A stretch of 5,502 bases of DNA from Bacteroidetes bacterium UBA1952 (GTDB lineage: Bacteria > Bacteroidota > Bacteroidia > Chitinophagales > Chitinophagaceae), in NCBI GenBank assembly GCA_002336725.1, contig DDEO01000095.1, forward strand, positions 1 through 5,502, given 5' to 3'. The number at the start of each line of letters is the position of its first letter. The stretch's first letter is position 1. The notes under the pieces were generated by a model, which saw nothing but the letters and a program-made list of their open reading frames with translations, did not search any database and had not been told where the DNA came from. Positions 1-4,910 of the stretch are shown piece by piece. A program made the position numbers and the translations under genes.

Positions 1-767
1 AAATCGTGGCGTTGCGCTTTAAAAACACCGAGCAACTGGGTATCGCCGATTCCGACCGCAAAGCCATTTATGATATCTACTGCGAGAACGAACGCGGCGA
101 GAAGTTTATCGTAGAACTGCAAAAGGCCAAGCAGAATTATTTCAAGGAGCGCACGGTTTACTATTCCACTTTTCCCATCCGCGAGCAGGCCGAGAAAGGC
201 GAATGGAACTATAACCTGAAAGCCGTTTATTGCATCGGCATCCTGGATTTCACCTTCGACGATTACGAAAGCGAGCCGGAACGCAGCGAATTTCTGCACA
301 CCATCCGGCTTAAGAATCAGAACGGAAAGGTGTTTTATGACAAGCTCACGTATCTGTATCTGGAAATGCCGAATTTTACTAAGCAGGAGAGCGAGTTGGA
401 AGGCCGGCTGGATCAATGGCTGTATTTTATCAAAAACCTTCAAAACTTCTCTGATATGCCGGTTATCTTCAAAGACGCTGTTTTTGAGCAGGCATTTGAA
501 ACCGCTGAACTGGCTAATCTGGCAGAAATGGAACGCCACAAATACGAGCAAAGCCTCAAAGTCTATCGCGATCTTAAGAACGTGATTGATACCGCGTTTG
601 AGGAAGGTGAGGCAAGAGGGCGGGAGGAAGGACGCGAAGAAGGACGCGAAGAAGGCATACTGGAGGGCGCACGCAGGGTTGCGCGGCAGCTTAGGGAAGC
701 GGGCGCTGAACTTGCTTTTATTGCGCAGGTAACCGGACTGACTTCGCAGCAGATAAAAGATCTGTAA
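1..767 (+). CDS. Rpn family PD-(D/E)XK nuclease / putative transposase, 5' end cut by window
   Basis: The frame is open through the left edge, so the GTG at 6 is not a true start; residue numbers below count from that GTG. Family members usually have some 50-60 further N-terminal residues. The nuclease core is visible: Asp23 in IYDIYC, then Glu37 and Gln39 in FIVELQKAKQ, the D...E-x-Q pattern of PD-(D/E)XK enzymes in this family. The segment around VYYSTFPIREQA (51-62), LKAVYCIGILDF (71-82) and VFYDKLTYLYLEMP (109-122) is typical of Bacteroidota members annotated as 'PD-(D/E)XK nuclease family transposase'. Residues 201-217 form a charged Gly-Arg-Glu-Glu repeat, followed by a small helical tail ending in VTGLTSQQIKDL, also a family hallmark. 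Rpn proteins in E. coli are DNA endonucleases that promote RecA-independent recombination; the role here is inferred. No relation to the downstream housekeeping genes is apparent. Family assignment is firm, function is not. Confidence 0.88.
   Translation, partial: IVALRFKNTEQLGIADSDRKAIYDIYCENERGEKFIVELQKAKQNYFKERTVYYSTFPIREQAEKGEWNYNLKAVYCIGILDFTFDDYESEPERSEFLHTIRLKNQNGKVFYDKLTYLYLEMPNFTKQESELEGRLDQWLYFIKNLQNFSDMPVIFKDAVFEQAFETAELANLAEMERHKYEQSLKVYRDLKNVIDTAFEEGEARGREEGREEGREEGILEGARRVARQLREAGAELAFIAQVTGLTSQQIKDL
621..656 (+). repeat. Three 12-bp tandem units coding Arg-Glu-Glu-Gly in the Rpn tail
   Basis: Units lie at 621-632, 633-644 and 645-656. The second and third differ only in their last base; the first differs at three bases. 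Each codes REEG, so changes in copy number would keep the frame and alter the length of the charged linker before the C-terminal helix. Confidence 0.8.
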
Positions 768-864
768 GTGAAAAGATTCCTCGCGCAGATGGGGCATCTC
801 GCCGGAAATCAATCCTGATGTCCGACCGTGTAGGTGCGGTAAAACGAGTGTTCTAATAATATAT

Positions 865-895
865 TTTGTAATGTATATTTTTTTCTGTACCTTCG
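865..895 (+). promoter_or_regulatory. Bacteroidota-type promoter for queA
   Basis: TTTG at 865-868 is followed by exactly 19 bases and then TACCTTCG at 888-895, a one-mismatch match to the -7 consensus TAnnTTTG. The sequence between is AT-rich. Transcription would begin near 900, giving a leader of roughly 35-40 bases, pyrimidine-rich and without a Shine-Dalgarno sequence, ahead of the queA ATG at 938. The rest of the 768-937 gap holds nothing else I can name apart from a weak 5-bp hairpin near 787-799. Confidence 0.65.
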
Positions 896-937
896 CGTTC
901 TTTTTCGCCCTAAAATTTTCTCTTTATTCTTTCCCGC

Positions 938-1987
938 ATGAAGCTGTCGCAATTTCACTTTGACCTTCCCCTAAACCTGATTGCCCAGCACCCGGCAAAA
1001 TCACGCGACGAAGCCCGCATGATGGTGGTGCACCGCCACACCGGCCAGATAGAACATAAAGTTTTTAAAAACATCGTTGAATACTTCGACGATAAAGATG
1101 TGATGGTGGTCAACAACACCAAGGTTTTCCCCGCCCGCCTCTATGGCCGCAAGGAAAAAACCGGTGCCGAAATCGAAGTGTTTTTGCTGCGCGAGCTGAA
1201 CCGCGCCAACCGCCTTTGGGATGTTATCGTGGAACCGGCGCGTAAAATCCGGGTCGGCAACAAACTGTATTTTGGCGACGACGACGAGCTGATTGCCGAG
1301 GTGGTCGATAATACAACCTCCCGCGGCCGCACCATCCGCTTTATTTTCGACGGCGACGAAGAGGCCTTCCGCGCTAAGCTCAACTCCCTGGGCGAAACAC
1401 CGCTGCCCCGCTATATCAAGCGCACACCCGACGAAGCGGACCGCGACCGCTATCAAACTGTTTATGCTAAGCACATCGGCGCGGTGGCTGCACCCACGGC
1501 GGGCCTGCACTTTTCGCGCGAACTCATTAAGCGCCTCGAAATCAAAGGTGTGAAATTTGCCGAAACTACGCTGCACACGGGGCTGAATACCTTCAGACCC
1601 ATCGAGGTAGAAGACCTTACGAAACACAAGATGGATGCCGAATATTTTAAAATTGATGATTTTAACTCGGCCATTATCAACCATTCACTCGATCAGAAAC
1701 ACCGCGTCTGCGCCATCGGCACCACCACGATGCGCGTACTCGAAACCTCGATGACAGCCCGCAACCGCATCAAATCTTCGGAAGGCTGGACCAATATTTT
1801 CATCCACCCGCCATATAAATTTTCCATCGCCGATTCGCTTGTTACCAATTTTCACCTTCCCAAAACGGGGCTTATGGTAATGGCTGCCGCCTTCGCCGGC
1901 TACGACCTGTTGATGGAAGCCTACCAAACGGCTATCAAGGAGAAATATCGGTTCTTTGACTACGGCGATGCGCTGTTGATTTTATAA
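938..1987 (+). CDS. queA: S-adenosylmethionine:tRNA ribosyltransferase-isomerase QueA
   Basis: QueA transfers and isomerises the ribosyl group of S-adenosylmethionine onto 7-aminomethyl-7-deazaguanine in the wobble position of GUN-anticodon tRNAs, giving epoxyqueuosine. The 349-residue product is full length (E. coli QueA is 356). Family blocks occur in order: VVNNTKVFPARLYGRK (57-72), GAEIEVFLL (76-84), LGETPLPRYIKR (151-162), RYQTVYAKHIGAVAAPTAGLHF (171-192, the most diagnostic block), TTLHTGLNTFRPI (210-222), AIGTTTMRVLE (259-269), and TNIFIHPPYKF to TNFHLPK (285-309). The C-terminus YGDALLIL matches the usual YGDAMLI ending. The ATG at 938 places MKLSQFHFDLP at the normal N-terminus, so the start is secure. 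It has its own promoter and ends in front of a strong terminator, so it appears to be a single-gene transcript. The other queuosine genes are not in the window. Confidence 0.97.
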   Translation: MKLSQFHFDLPLNLIAQHPAKSRDEARMMVVHRHTGQIEHKVFKNIVEYFDDKDVMVVNNTKVFPARLYGRKEKTGAEIEVFLLRELNRANRLWDVIVEPARKIRVGNKLYFGDDDELIAEVVDNTTSRGRTIRFIFDGDEEAFRAKLNSLGETPLPRYIKRTPDEADRDRYQTVYAKHIGAVAAPTAGLHFSRELIKRLEIKGVKFAETTLHTGLNTFRPIEVEDLTKHKMDAEYFKIDDFNSAIINHSLDQKHRVCAIGTTTMRVLETSMTARNRIKSSEGWTNIFIHPPYKFSIADSLVTNFHLPKTGLMVMAAAFAGYDLLMEAYQTAIKEKYRFFDYGDALLIL

Positions 1988-2016
1988 AAAAGCTTTTTTG
2001 CTCTTTTTAACCCCAC

Positions 2017-2066
2017 CGTTTTACCTGCCGGATATAACTTTCCGGCAGGTAAAACGTTTCTTTTTT
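2017..2066 (+). terminator. Strong intrinsic terminator after queA, abutting gmhA
   Basis: A perfect 15-bp stem pairs 2017-2031 (CGTTTTACCTGCCGG) with 2042-2056, closing a 10-base loop, followed by a T-rich run 2057-2066 broken by one C. This is a textbook Rho-independent terminator for + strand transcription. It ends 4 bases before the gmhA start codon at 2071, which is unusual. Upstream, a 14-bp palindrome of six A, GC and six T (1986-1999) overlaps the queA stop codon. Confidence 0.9.
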
Positions 2067-2070
2067 CAGC

Positions 2071-2658
2071 ATGACCGAAACCATCGGAGGCATTCTCCAA
2101 AAATCCATAGACACCAAAACGAAAGTGCTTCAGGACAAAGCACTTCTGAAAACCATAGCGGCAGTTGTGGAAGCCTGCACAATGGCTTTTGAAACCGGTA
2201 ATAAAGTGCTTTTCTGCGGCAATGGCGGCTCGGCTGCCGATGCGCAGCACCTCGCCGCCGAGTTTAGCGGCCGTTTTTACACCGACCGCAACCCGCTGCC
2301 TTCCGAGGCGCTCCACTGCAACACGAGCTACCTGACGGCGGTGGGCAACGATTATGGCTATGAAAACGTGTATAGCCGCGCCGTGAAAGGACATGGCAAG
2401 GCGGGCGATATTCTCATCGGCCTTTCCACTTCCGGAAATTCTGAAAATATTCTGCGTGCCTTCGACGTGGCCCACGAAATCGGGATGAAAACCGTCGGTT
2501 TTACCGGCGACACCGGCGGCAAAATGGCCGAAAAATGTGATTATCTTGTTAATATTCCTTCAAAAGATACGCCGCGCATTCAGGAATGCCACATTACGGT
2601 GGGCCACATCGTATGTGAATTGGTAGAAGCCAAACTTTTTAGCGAAAAAAACGTCTGA
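2071..2658 (+). CDS. gmhA: Sedoheptulose-7-phosphate isomerase GmhA
   Basis: GmhA converts sedoheptulose 7-phosphate into D-glycero-D-manno-heptose 7-phosphate, the first step of nucleotide-heptose synthesis for lipopolysaccharide or other surface glycans; it is cytosolic and usually tetrameric. The 195-residue protein is a single SIS domain of normal length. Visible landmarks are FCGNGGSAADAQHLAAEFSG (48-67), TAVGNDYGYE (89-98), and the sugar-phosphate loop GLSTSGNSEN (117-126). The zinc and catalytic residues of E. coli GmhA (His61, Glu65, Gln172, His180) have counterparts one position earlier: His60, Glu64, Gln171 and His179. The next in-frame Met is residue 38, inside the conserved N-terminal helical part, so the ATG at 2071 is the sensible start. 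No ribosome binding site is visible. gmhB follows after 8 bases, indicating an operon. No convincing promoter is seen, and a terminator lies immediately upstream. Confidence 0.95.
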   Translation: MTETIGGILQKSIDTKTKVLQDKALLKTIAAVVEACTMAFETGNKVLFCGNGGSAADAQHLAAEFSGRFYTDRNPLPSEALHCNTSYLTAVGNDYGYENVYSRAVKGHGKAGDILIGLSTSGNSENILRAFDVAHEIGMKTVGFTGDTGGKMAEKCDYLVNIPSKDTPRIQECHITVGHIVCELVEAKLFSEKNV

Positions 2659-2666
2659 ACAGTATT

Positions 2667-3260
2667 ATGAAAGCATTGGAAGCTATAGAGTGTATTGACC
2701 AGAGCTGGACGCTGTTCCTCGACCGGGACGGTGTGATTAACGAAGAAGCCGTTGGTAGTTATATCACCTGCTGGCCGGAATTCCGGTTTTGTGGTGGCGC
2801 ACTGGACGCGATTCAGCGGCTGTCGGCTATCTTCGGAAAGGTGATTGTCGTAACGAATCAGCGCGGGGTGGGGCGGGGCATTATGACAATGGAAACCCTG
2901 CGGGAAATCCACCTGAATATGAACAATCAGGTAAGGGAAAGCGGTGGGCGAATCGATAAAATATACGCCGCTACTGCTGTGAATGACGAAGACCACAACC
3001 GCAAACCCAATACCGGTATGGGGCTGCAAAGCCGCGAGGATTTTCCGGAAATCGATTTCCGGAAAAGCATCATGGTGGGCAATTCGCTCTCGGATATGGA
3101 GTTTGGTAAGCGCCTGGGAATGCACACCGTTTTCCTAACCACAAAATCCGGCCCCTATGAAGACAAAGAGGAACTAATTGATGAGCAGTTTCCGGACTTG
3201 TGTGCCTGGAGCCTGGCGCTGGAAGCCAAGCTGGCACGGAATTGCGAAGAAGTGGAGTAG
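2667..3260 (+). CDS. gmhB: HAD-IIIA phosphatase, GmhB-like (heptose-1,7-bisphosphate 7-phosphatase)
   Basis: GmhB removes the 7-phosphate from D-glycero-D-manno-heptose 1,7-bisphosphate. HAD motifs are clear: motif I FLDRDGVIN with nucleophile Asp19 and acid/base Asp21, motif II VVTNQRGVGRG (Thr63, Asn64, Gln65), motif III in NRKPNTGM (Arg112, Lys113), and motif IV VGNSLSD (137-143). At 197 residues it is close to the usual GmhB length and has no large cap domain. Position 8 bases after gmhA strongly supports the heptose role. Two oddities weaken a simple assignment. The zinc loop of classic GmhB, with three Cys and one His before RKP, is replaced by ATAVNDEDHNRKP, which has no Cys. The first Asp of motif IV (VGD), normally a magnesium ligand, is Asn139. 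It may be a zinc-free GmhB variant or a related HAD enzyme with another phosphate ester. The heptokinase and nucleotidyltransferase genes are not in the window. Confidence 0.85.
   Translation: MKALEAIECIDQSWTLFLDRDGVINEEAVGSYITCWPEFRFCGGALDAIQRLSAIFGKVIVVTNQRGVGRGIMTMETLREIHLNMNNQVRESGGRIDKIYAATAVNDEDHNRKPNTGMGLQSREDFPEIDFRKSIMVGNSLSDMEFGKRLGMHTVFLTTKSGPYEDKEELIDEQFPDLCAWSLALEAKLARNCEEVE
3041..3066. repeat. Perfect 26-bp palindrome inside gmhB
   Basis: Both halves are exact reverse complements about an ATCGAT centre (3051-3056). It is built from two copies of TTTCCGGAAA, at 3042-3051 and 3056-3065. It codes residues FPEIDFRK between HAD motifs III and IV. A third TTTCCGGAAA, extended to a 12-bp palindrome, lies directly after the gmhB stop at 3262-3273. 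Confidence 0.9.
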
Positions 3261-3303
3261 GATTTCCGGAAATAAAAAAGTGTTTTAAAGGGGAAATTCT
3301 TTA

Positions 3304-3330
3304 AAATAGACCTCTTGCGAAAGTCTATTT
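3304..3330 (+). terminator. Possible weak terminator hairpin after gmhB, overlapping the element's left end
   Basis: AAATAGAC (3304-3311) pairs perfectly with GTCTATTT (3323-3330) around an 11-base loop, and a T-rich stretch (ATTCTCTTTC) follows. The stem is short and AT-rich. It is the only hairpin-plus-T-run I find behind gmhB, and it coincides with the left terminal repeat of the element, so its role as a terminator is only a possibility. Confidence 0.3.
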
Positions 3331-3403
3331 ATTCTCTTTCGGATGATACTTCCACCGTTACTATGGCTGCTATATACACAAAATGCAATTGTAAGCTGCC
3401 CGT

Positions 3404-3433
3404 CATCTCCAAAACACAGAATAATGGAGATTG
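3404..3433 (+). repeat. 30-bp direct repeat, copy 1
   Basis: It begins CATCTCCAAAACACAG and matches 3598-3627 at 28 of 30 bases. It forms part of a folded unit: CGTCAT (3401-3406) pairs with ATGACG (3449-3454), enclosing ATCTCC/GGAGAT (3405-3410/3426-3431, alternative pairing) and the stem ATTGCGGG/CCCGCAAT (3430-3437/3443-3450). Confidence 0.85.
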
Positions 3434-3450
3434 CGGGTCAGGCCCGCAAT
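3430..3450. repeat. GC-rich hairpin within the element
   Basis: ATTGCGGG at 3430-3437 and CCCGCAAT at 3443-3450 form a perfect 8-bp stem with a 5-base loop. Read on the - strand this is the widespread intergenic motif whose spurious translation gives VIAGLTRNL, a familiar sign of dispersed palindromic repeats. Confidence 0.75.
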
Positions 3451-3513
3451 GACGTGTGCTGGATGGGCGCTGCGAAATGCGAGGCGTACGTCTTCCTGCG
3501 TACGTAATCCGTC

Positions 3514-3557
3514 ATGGCGGCACTGAATCAAGTTCAGCACAAGCCTTGAGCCGCCAT
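3514..3557. repeat. Second internal inverted repeat of the element
   Basis: ATGGCGGC (3514-3521) pairs with GCCGCCAT (3550-3557). Inside it CTGAA (3523-3527) pairs with TTCAG (3533-3537). Just upstream GCGTACGT occurs twice, at 3484-3491 and 3498-3505. Together these suggest a heavily structured, non-coding interior. Confidence 0.7.
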
Positions 3558-3597
3558 CTCCATAACGCGGGTTGTCGGGATTAAGGGTCAAGCTCGC

Positions 3598-3627
3598 CAT
3601 CTCCACAACACAGAATAATTGAGATTG
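3598..3627 (+). repeat. 30-bp direct repeat, copy 2
   Basis: It matches 3404-3433 in the same orientation with two substitutions, at positions 9 and 23 of the unit. A third, shorter match, CATCTCCA followed by TAAC, begins at 3555-3556. Copy 2 is not followed by the GC-rich hairpin found after copy 1. Confidence 0.85.
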
Positions 3628-3682
3628 GGGACGTACTACACAGCAACGAAAATGCTGCATGAAACTACTTTCGCAAGAAGCC

Positions 3683-3855
3683 TTTAAAACGCTTTTTTGT
3701 GTAAAAGCGCCAAAAGGATGCGCGTAAATTTATCATGGCAGTTGCTTTGCATCGGACGAGCTTTTATGGTGTGCGTAAATACGTAATTGGATATCGAGAT
3801 CTATGCTATTAAATTTTTTCAGGCGATTCGTCAGATATTCCGGGTAAATATTTCC
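3683..3855. other. Non-coding stretch between the element and the infA promoter
   Basis: I see no gene here. It holds a 7-bp hairpin, CGCTTTT (3690-3696) with AAAAGCG (3703-3709), without a following T run on the + strand, and two copies of GCGTAAAT (3722-3729, 3773-3780). The sequence becomes AT-rich towards the promoter. Confidence 0.6.
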
Positions 3856-3886
3856 TTTCAAAACTAAAATATTTTTCGTACTTTTG
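3856..3886 (+). promoter_or_regulatory. Bacteroidota-type promoter for the infA ribosomal operon
   Basis: TACTTTTG at 3879-3886 is an exact match to TAnnTTTG. Nineteen bases upstream is TTTC (3856-3859), one base off the TTTG -33 box. Transcription should start about 4-8 bases after the -7 element, that is near 3890-3894, leaving a leader of only about 6-10 bases before the infA ATG at 3900. Confidence 0.72.
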
Positions 3887-3899
3887 CCCACCTTTTTCT

Positions 3900-4118
3900 A
3901 TGGCTAAACAGCAAATGATCAAACAGGACGGCGTCATTGTGGAGGCTTTGTCCAACGCAATGTTCCGCGTTCGTCTTGAAAACGGGCACGAAATCATCGC
4001 CACTATCTCTGGAAAGATGCGTATGCACTACATCCGCATCCTGCCCGGTGATAAGGTGGGCGTAGAGATGAGTCCGTATGATCTCAGCCGTGGCCGTATC
4101 AATTACCGGTATAAGTAG
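3900..4118 (+). CDS. infA: Translation initiation factor IF-1
   Basis: IF-1 binds the A site of the 30S subunit and works with IF-2 and IF-3 in start-site selection. The 72-residue product has the standard length and is a single OB/S1-like fold. Conserved blocks are QDGVIVEALSNAMFRVRLENGHEI (9-32), SGKMRMHYIRILPGDKV (37-53) and the C-terminal MSPYDLSRGRINYRYK (57-72). The ATG follows a pyrimidine-rich run, with no Shine-Dalgarno sequence and almost no leader after the predicted transcription start. It is the first gene of a four-gene ribosomal cluster. In many bacteria secY and map come directly before infA; here there is a MITE-like element and the gmhAB pair. Confidence 0.98.
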   Translation: MAKQQMIKQDGVIVEALSNAMFRVRLENGHEIIATISGKMRMHYIRILPGDKVGVEMSPYDLSRGRINYRYK

Positions 4119-4127
4119 CGCCTGCGG

Positions 4128-4190
4128 AGACGAAAGTATCAAGACGAAAGACAAAAGTATCAAGACACGAGTATCAGGTATCAAGATACA
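4128..4190 (+). repeat. Degenerate 7-bp tandem array, nine units, infA-rpmJ spacer
   Basis: From 4128 the sequence divides without gaps into nine heptamers. AGTATCA occurs three times (4135, 4156, 4170) and GGTATCA once (4177). AGACGAA occurs twice (4128, 4142), and AGACAAA, AGACACG and AGATACA once each. Eight of the nine begin AG. As a result GTATCAAGA recurs at exactly 21-base steps (4136, 4157, 4178). Confidence 0.85.
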
Positions 4191-4205
4191 AGAGTTTTTC
4201 GGGCG

Positions 4206-4232
4206 AACGCTTCCAACGTCTCCAACGCTTCC
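4206..4232 (+). repeat. 9-bp tandem array, three units, infA-rpmJ spacer
   Basis: AACGCTTCC (4206-4214), AACGTCTCC (4215-4223) and AACGCTTCC (4224-4232) are contiguous; units one and three are identical and the middle one differs at two bases. A decayed unit ending in TATCC (4233-4242) and AACCACG follow. It lies 15 bases after the heptamer array, but has a different period and sequence. Confidence 0.8.
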
Positions 4233-4272
4233 AAAATTATCCAACCACGTTTTAAAATCCCATTTTTAACCC

Positions 4273-4389
4273 ATGAAAGTTCGTGCTGCCATCAAAAAGC
4301 GGAGCGCCGATTGCAAAATCGTTCGCCGCAAAGGCAAACTCTTCGTTATCAACAAGAAAAATCCCCGCTTCAAGCAGCGTCAGGGGTAA
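4273..4389 (+). CDS. rpmJ: 50S ribosomal protein L36 (bL36), zinc-ligand-poor type
   Basis: This 38-residue protein of the large subunit begins MKVRAAIKKRSADCKIVRRK and ends KNPRFKQRQG, both diagnostic of bL36, and is full length. In zinc-binding L36 the ligands are three Cys and one His. Here only Cys14 remains; the other sites read Ser11, Asn27 or its neighbour Lys28, and Phe33 near the usual His. It is therefore a zinc-independent (C-minus) form, as is usual in Bacteroidota. The ATG at 4273 has no Shine-Dalgarno sequence. The 154-base gap from infA is filled with tandem repeats, while the gap to rpsM is only 49 bases. Confidence 0.96.
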   Translation: MKVRAAIKKRSADCKIVRRKGKLFVINKKNPRFKQRQG

Positions 4390-4438
4390 TTTTTTCTTCC
4401 CAGCATCTTTTTAGAACCCACCCCGACGAATCCCAATT

Positions 4439-4819
4439 ATGGCTCGTATTGCAGGTATTGACCTACCCAAAAACAAGCGCGGCGAAATCGCGCTGACTTA
4501 CATCTACGGCATCGGCCGCAGCACTGCCCAGCGCATCCTCGACGAATCCGGCATCGACCGCAACAAAAAGGCGATGAACTGGAACGACGACGAACTCGCT
4601 GCCATCCGGAACCTGATCACCGCCGAATTTAAAGTAGAAGGTGCCCTGCGCTCTGAAGTTCAAATGAACATCAAGCGCCTGATGGACATCGCCTGCTACC
4701 GCGGCCTGCGTCATCGGAAAGGATTGCCCCTGCGCGGACAACGTACCAAAACCAACTCCCGCACCCGTAAGGGCAAGCGCAAGACGGTTGCCGGTAAGAA
4801 AAAAGCCGCGAAGAAGTAA
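4439..4819 (+). CDS. rpsM: 30S ribosomal protein S13 (uS13)
   Basis: S13 sits in the head of the small subunit, contacts 16S rRNA and takes part in the bridges to the large subunit and in contacts with P-site tRNA. The 126-residue product is full length. Landmarks are MARIAGIDLPKNKR (1-14), the helix-turn segment YIYGIGRSTAQRIL (21-34), and the highly conserved block GLRHRKGLPLRGQRTKTNSR (89-108). A basic tail rich in Lys and Ala (111-126) is normal for the family and would reach towards the tRNA sites. The ATG at 4439 gives the canonical N-terminus; no Shine-Dalgarno sequence precedes it. It follows rpmJ by 49 bases and is separated from rpsK by an unusually long 238-base gap. Confidence 0.98.
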   Translation: MARIAGIDLPKNKRGEIALTYIYGIGRSTAQRILDESGIDRNKKAMNWNDDELAAIRNLITAEFKVEGALRSEVQMNIKRLMDIACYRGLRHRKGLPLRGQRTKTNSRTRKGKRKTVAGKKKAAKK

Positions 4820-4825
4820 GCTGTT

Positions 4826-4860
4826 AGATAAAAGATTAGAGACAAAAGACAAAAGAGAAC
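4826..4860 (+). repeat. 7-bp tandem array, five units, left arm in rpsM-rpsK spacer
   Basis: Starting 6 bases after the rpsM stop, five contiguous heptamers all begin AGA: AGATAAA, AGATTAG, then AGACAAA twice (4840-4853), then AGAGAAC. AGACAAA is also a unit of the infA-rpmJ array. This array is answered by an opposite-strand array at 4911-4938. Confidence 0.85.
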
Positions 4861-4910
4861 TTGTAGCATCGGAATGGCGCTGTTGCAGCTGCATACGACC
4901 TGTGGATTCT

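Larger units (their letters stand above)
3309..3682. mobile_element. MITE-like non-coding element with 16-bp terminal inverted repeats
   Basis: The ends are inverted repeats: GACCTCTTGCGAAAGT at 3309-3324 and, read on the - strand, GGCTTCTTGCGAAAGT at 3682-3667, identical at 14 of 16 positions with an uninterrupted 12-base core. CTTTAAAA occurs at 3299-3306 on the left and at 3682-3689 on the right, a possible target duplication; its imperfect fit (two extra bases on the left, one base overlapping the right end) and the AT-rich context make that uncertain. The 374-bp interior has no credible gene. It contains two 30-bp direct repeats and several hairpins. Size, terminal repeats and lack of a transposase fit a miniature element moved in trans by an IS with matching ends. 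It lies between gmhB and the infA promoter and disrupts neither. Confidence 0.6.

Noticed and set aside
6..8. GTG as the start codon of the Rpn gene
   Set aside because: The frame is open to the window edge, and known family members have a longer N-terminus, so the gene is cut rather than starting here.
1001..1684. 227-codon open frame on the - strand opposite queA
   Set aside because: A shadow of queA in a GC-biased codon frame; the + strand protein matches QueA throughout.
1960..2475. 171-codon - strand open frame across the terminator and gmhA
   Set aside because: It overlaps the confidently assigned gmhA and a terminator, with no recognisable motif.
3403..3660. 85-codon open frame on the - strand containing VIAGLTRNL-like sequence
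   Set aside because: It lies wholly inside the repeat-filled element, and the peptide is the well-known by-product of palindromic intergenic repeats. No protein-like composition or start context.
3690..3709. 7-bp hairpin as a terminator
   Set aside because: No T run follows on the + strand, and on the - strand there is no gene for it to end.
3722..3780. Two GCGTAAAT words as an operator pair
   Set aside because: Eight-base AT-rich words 51 bases apart, not aligned with the promoter; chance is adequate.
4128..4190. Possible CRISPR array
   Set aside because: The 21-base recurrence comes from three 7-bp units; there are no spacers of the right length and no cas genes.
3864..4244. 126-codon - strand open frame over infA and the repeat spacer
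   Set aside because: It is antisense to IF-1 and runs through tandem repeats; no family resemblance.
4078..4269. 63-codon + strand frame ending just before rpmJ
   Set aside because: Most of it is translation of the 7-bp and 9-bp arrays, with a start inside infA. Not a plausible gene.
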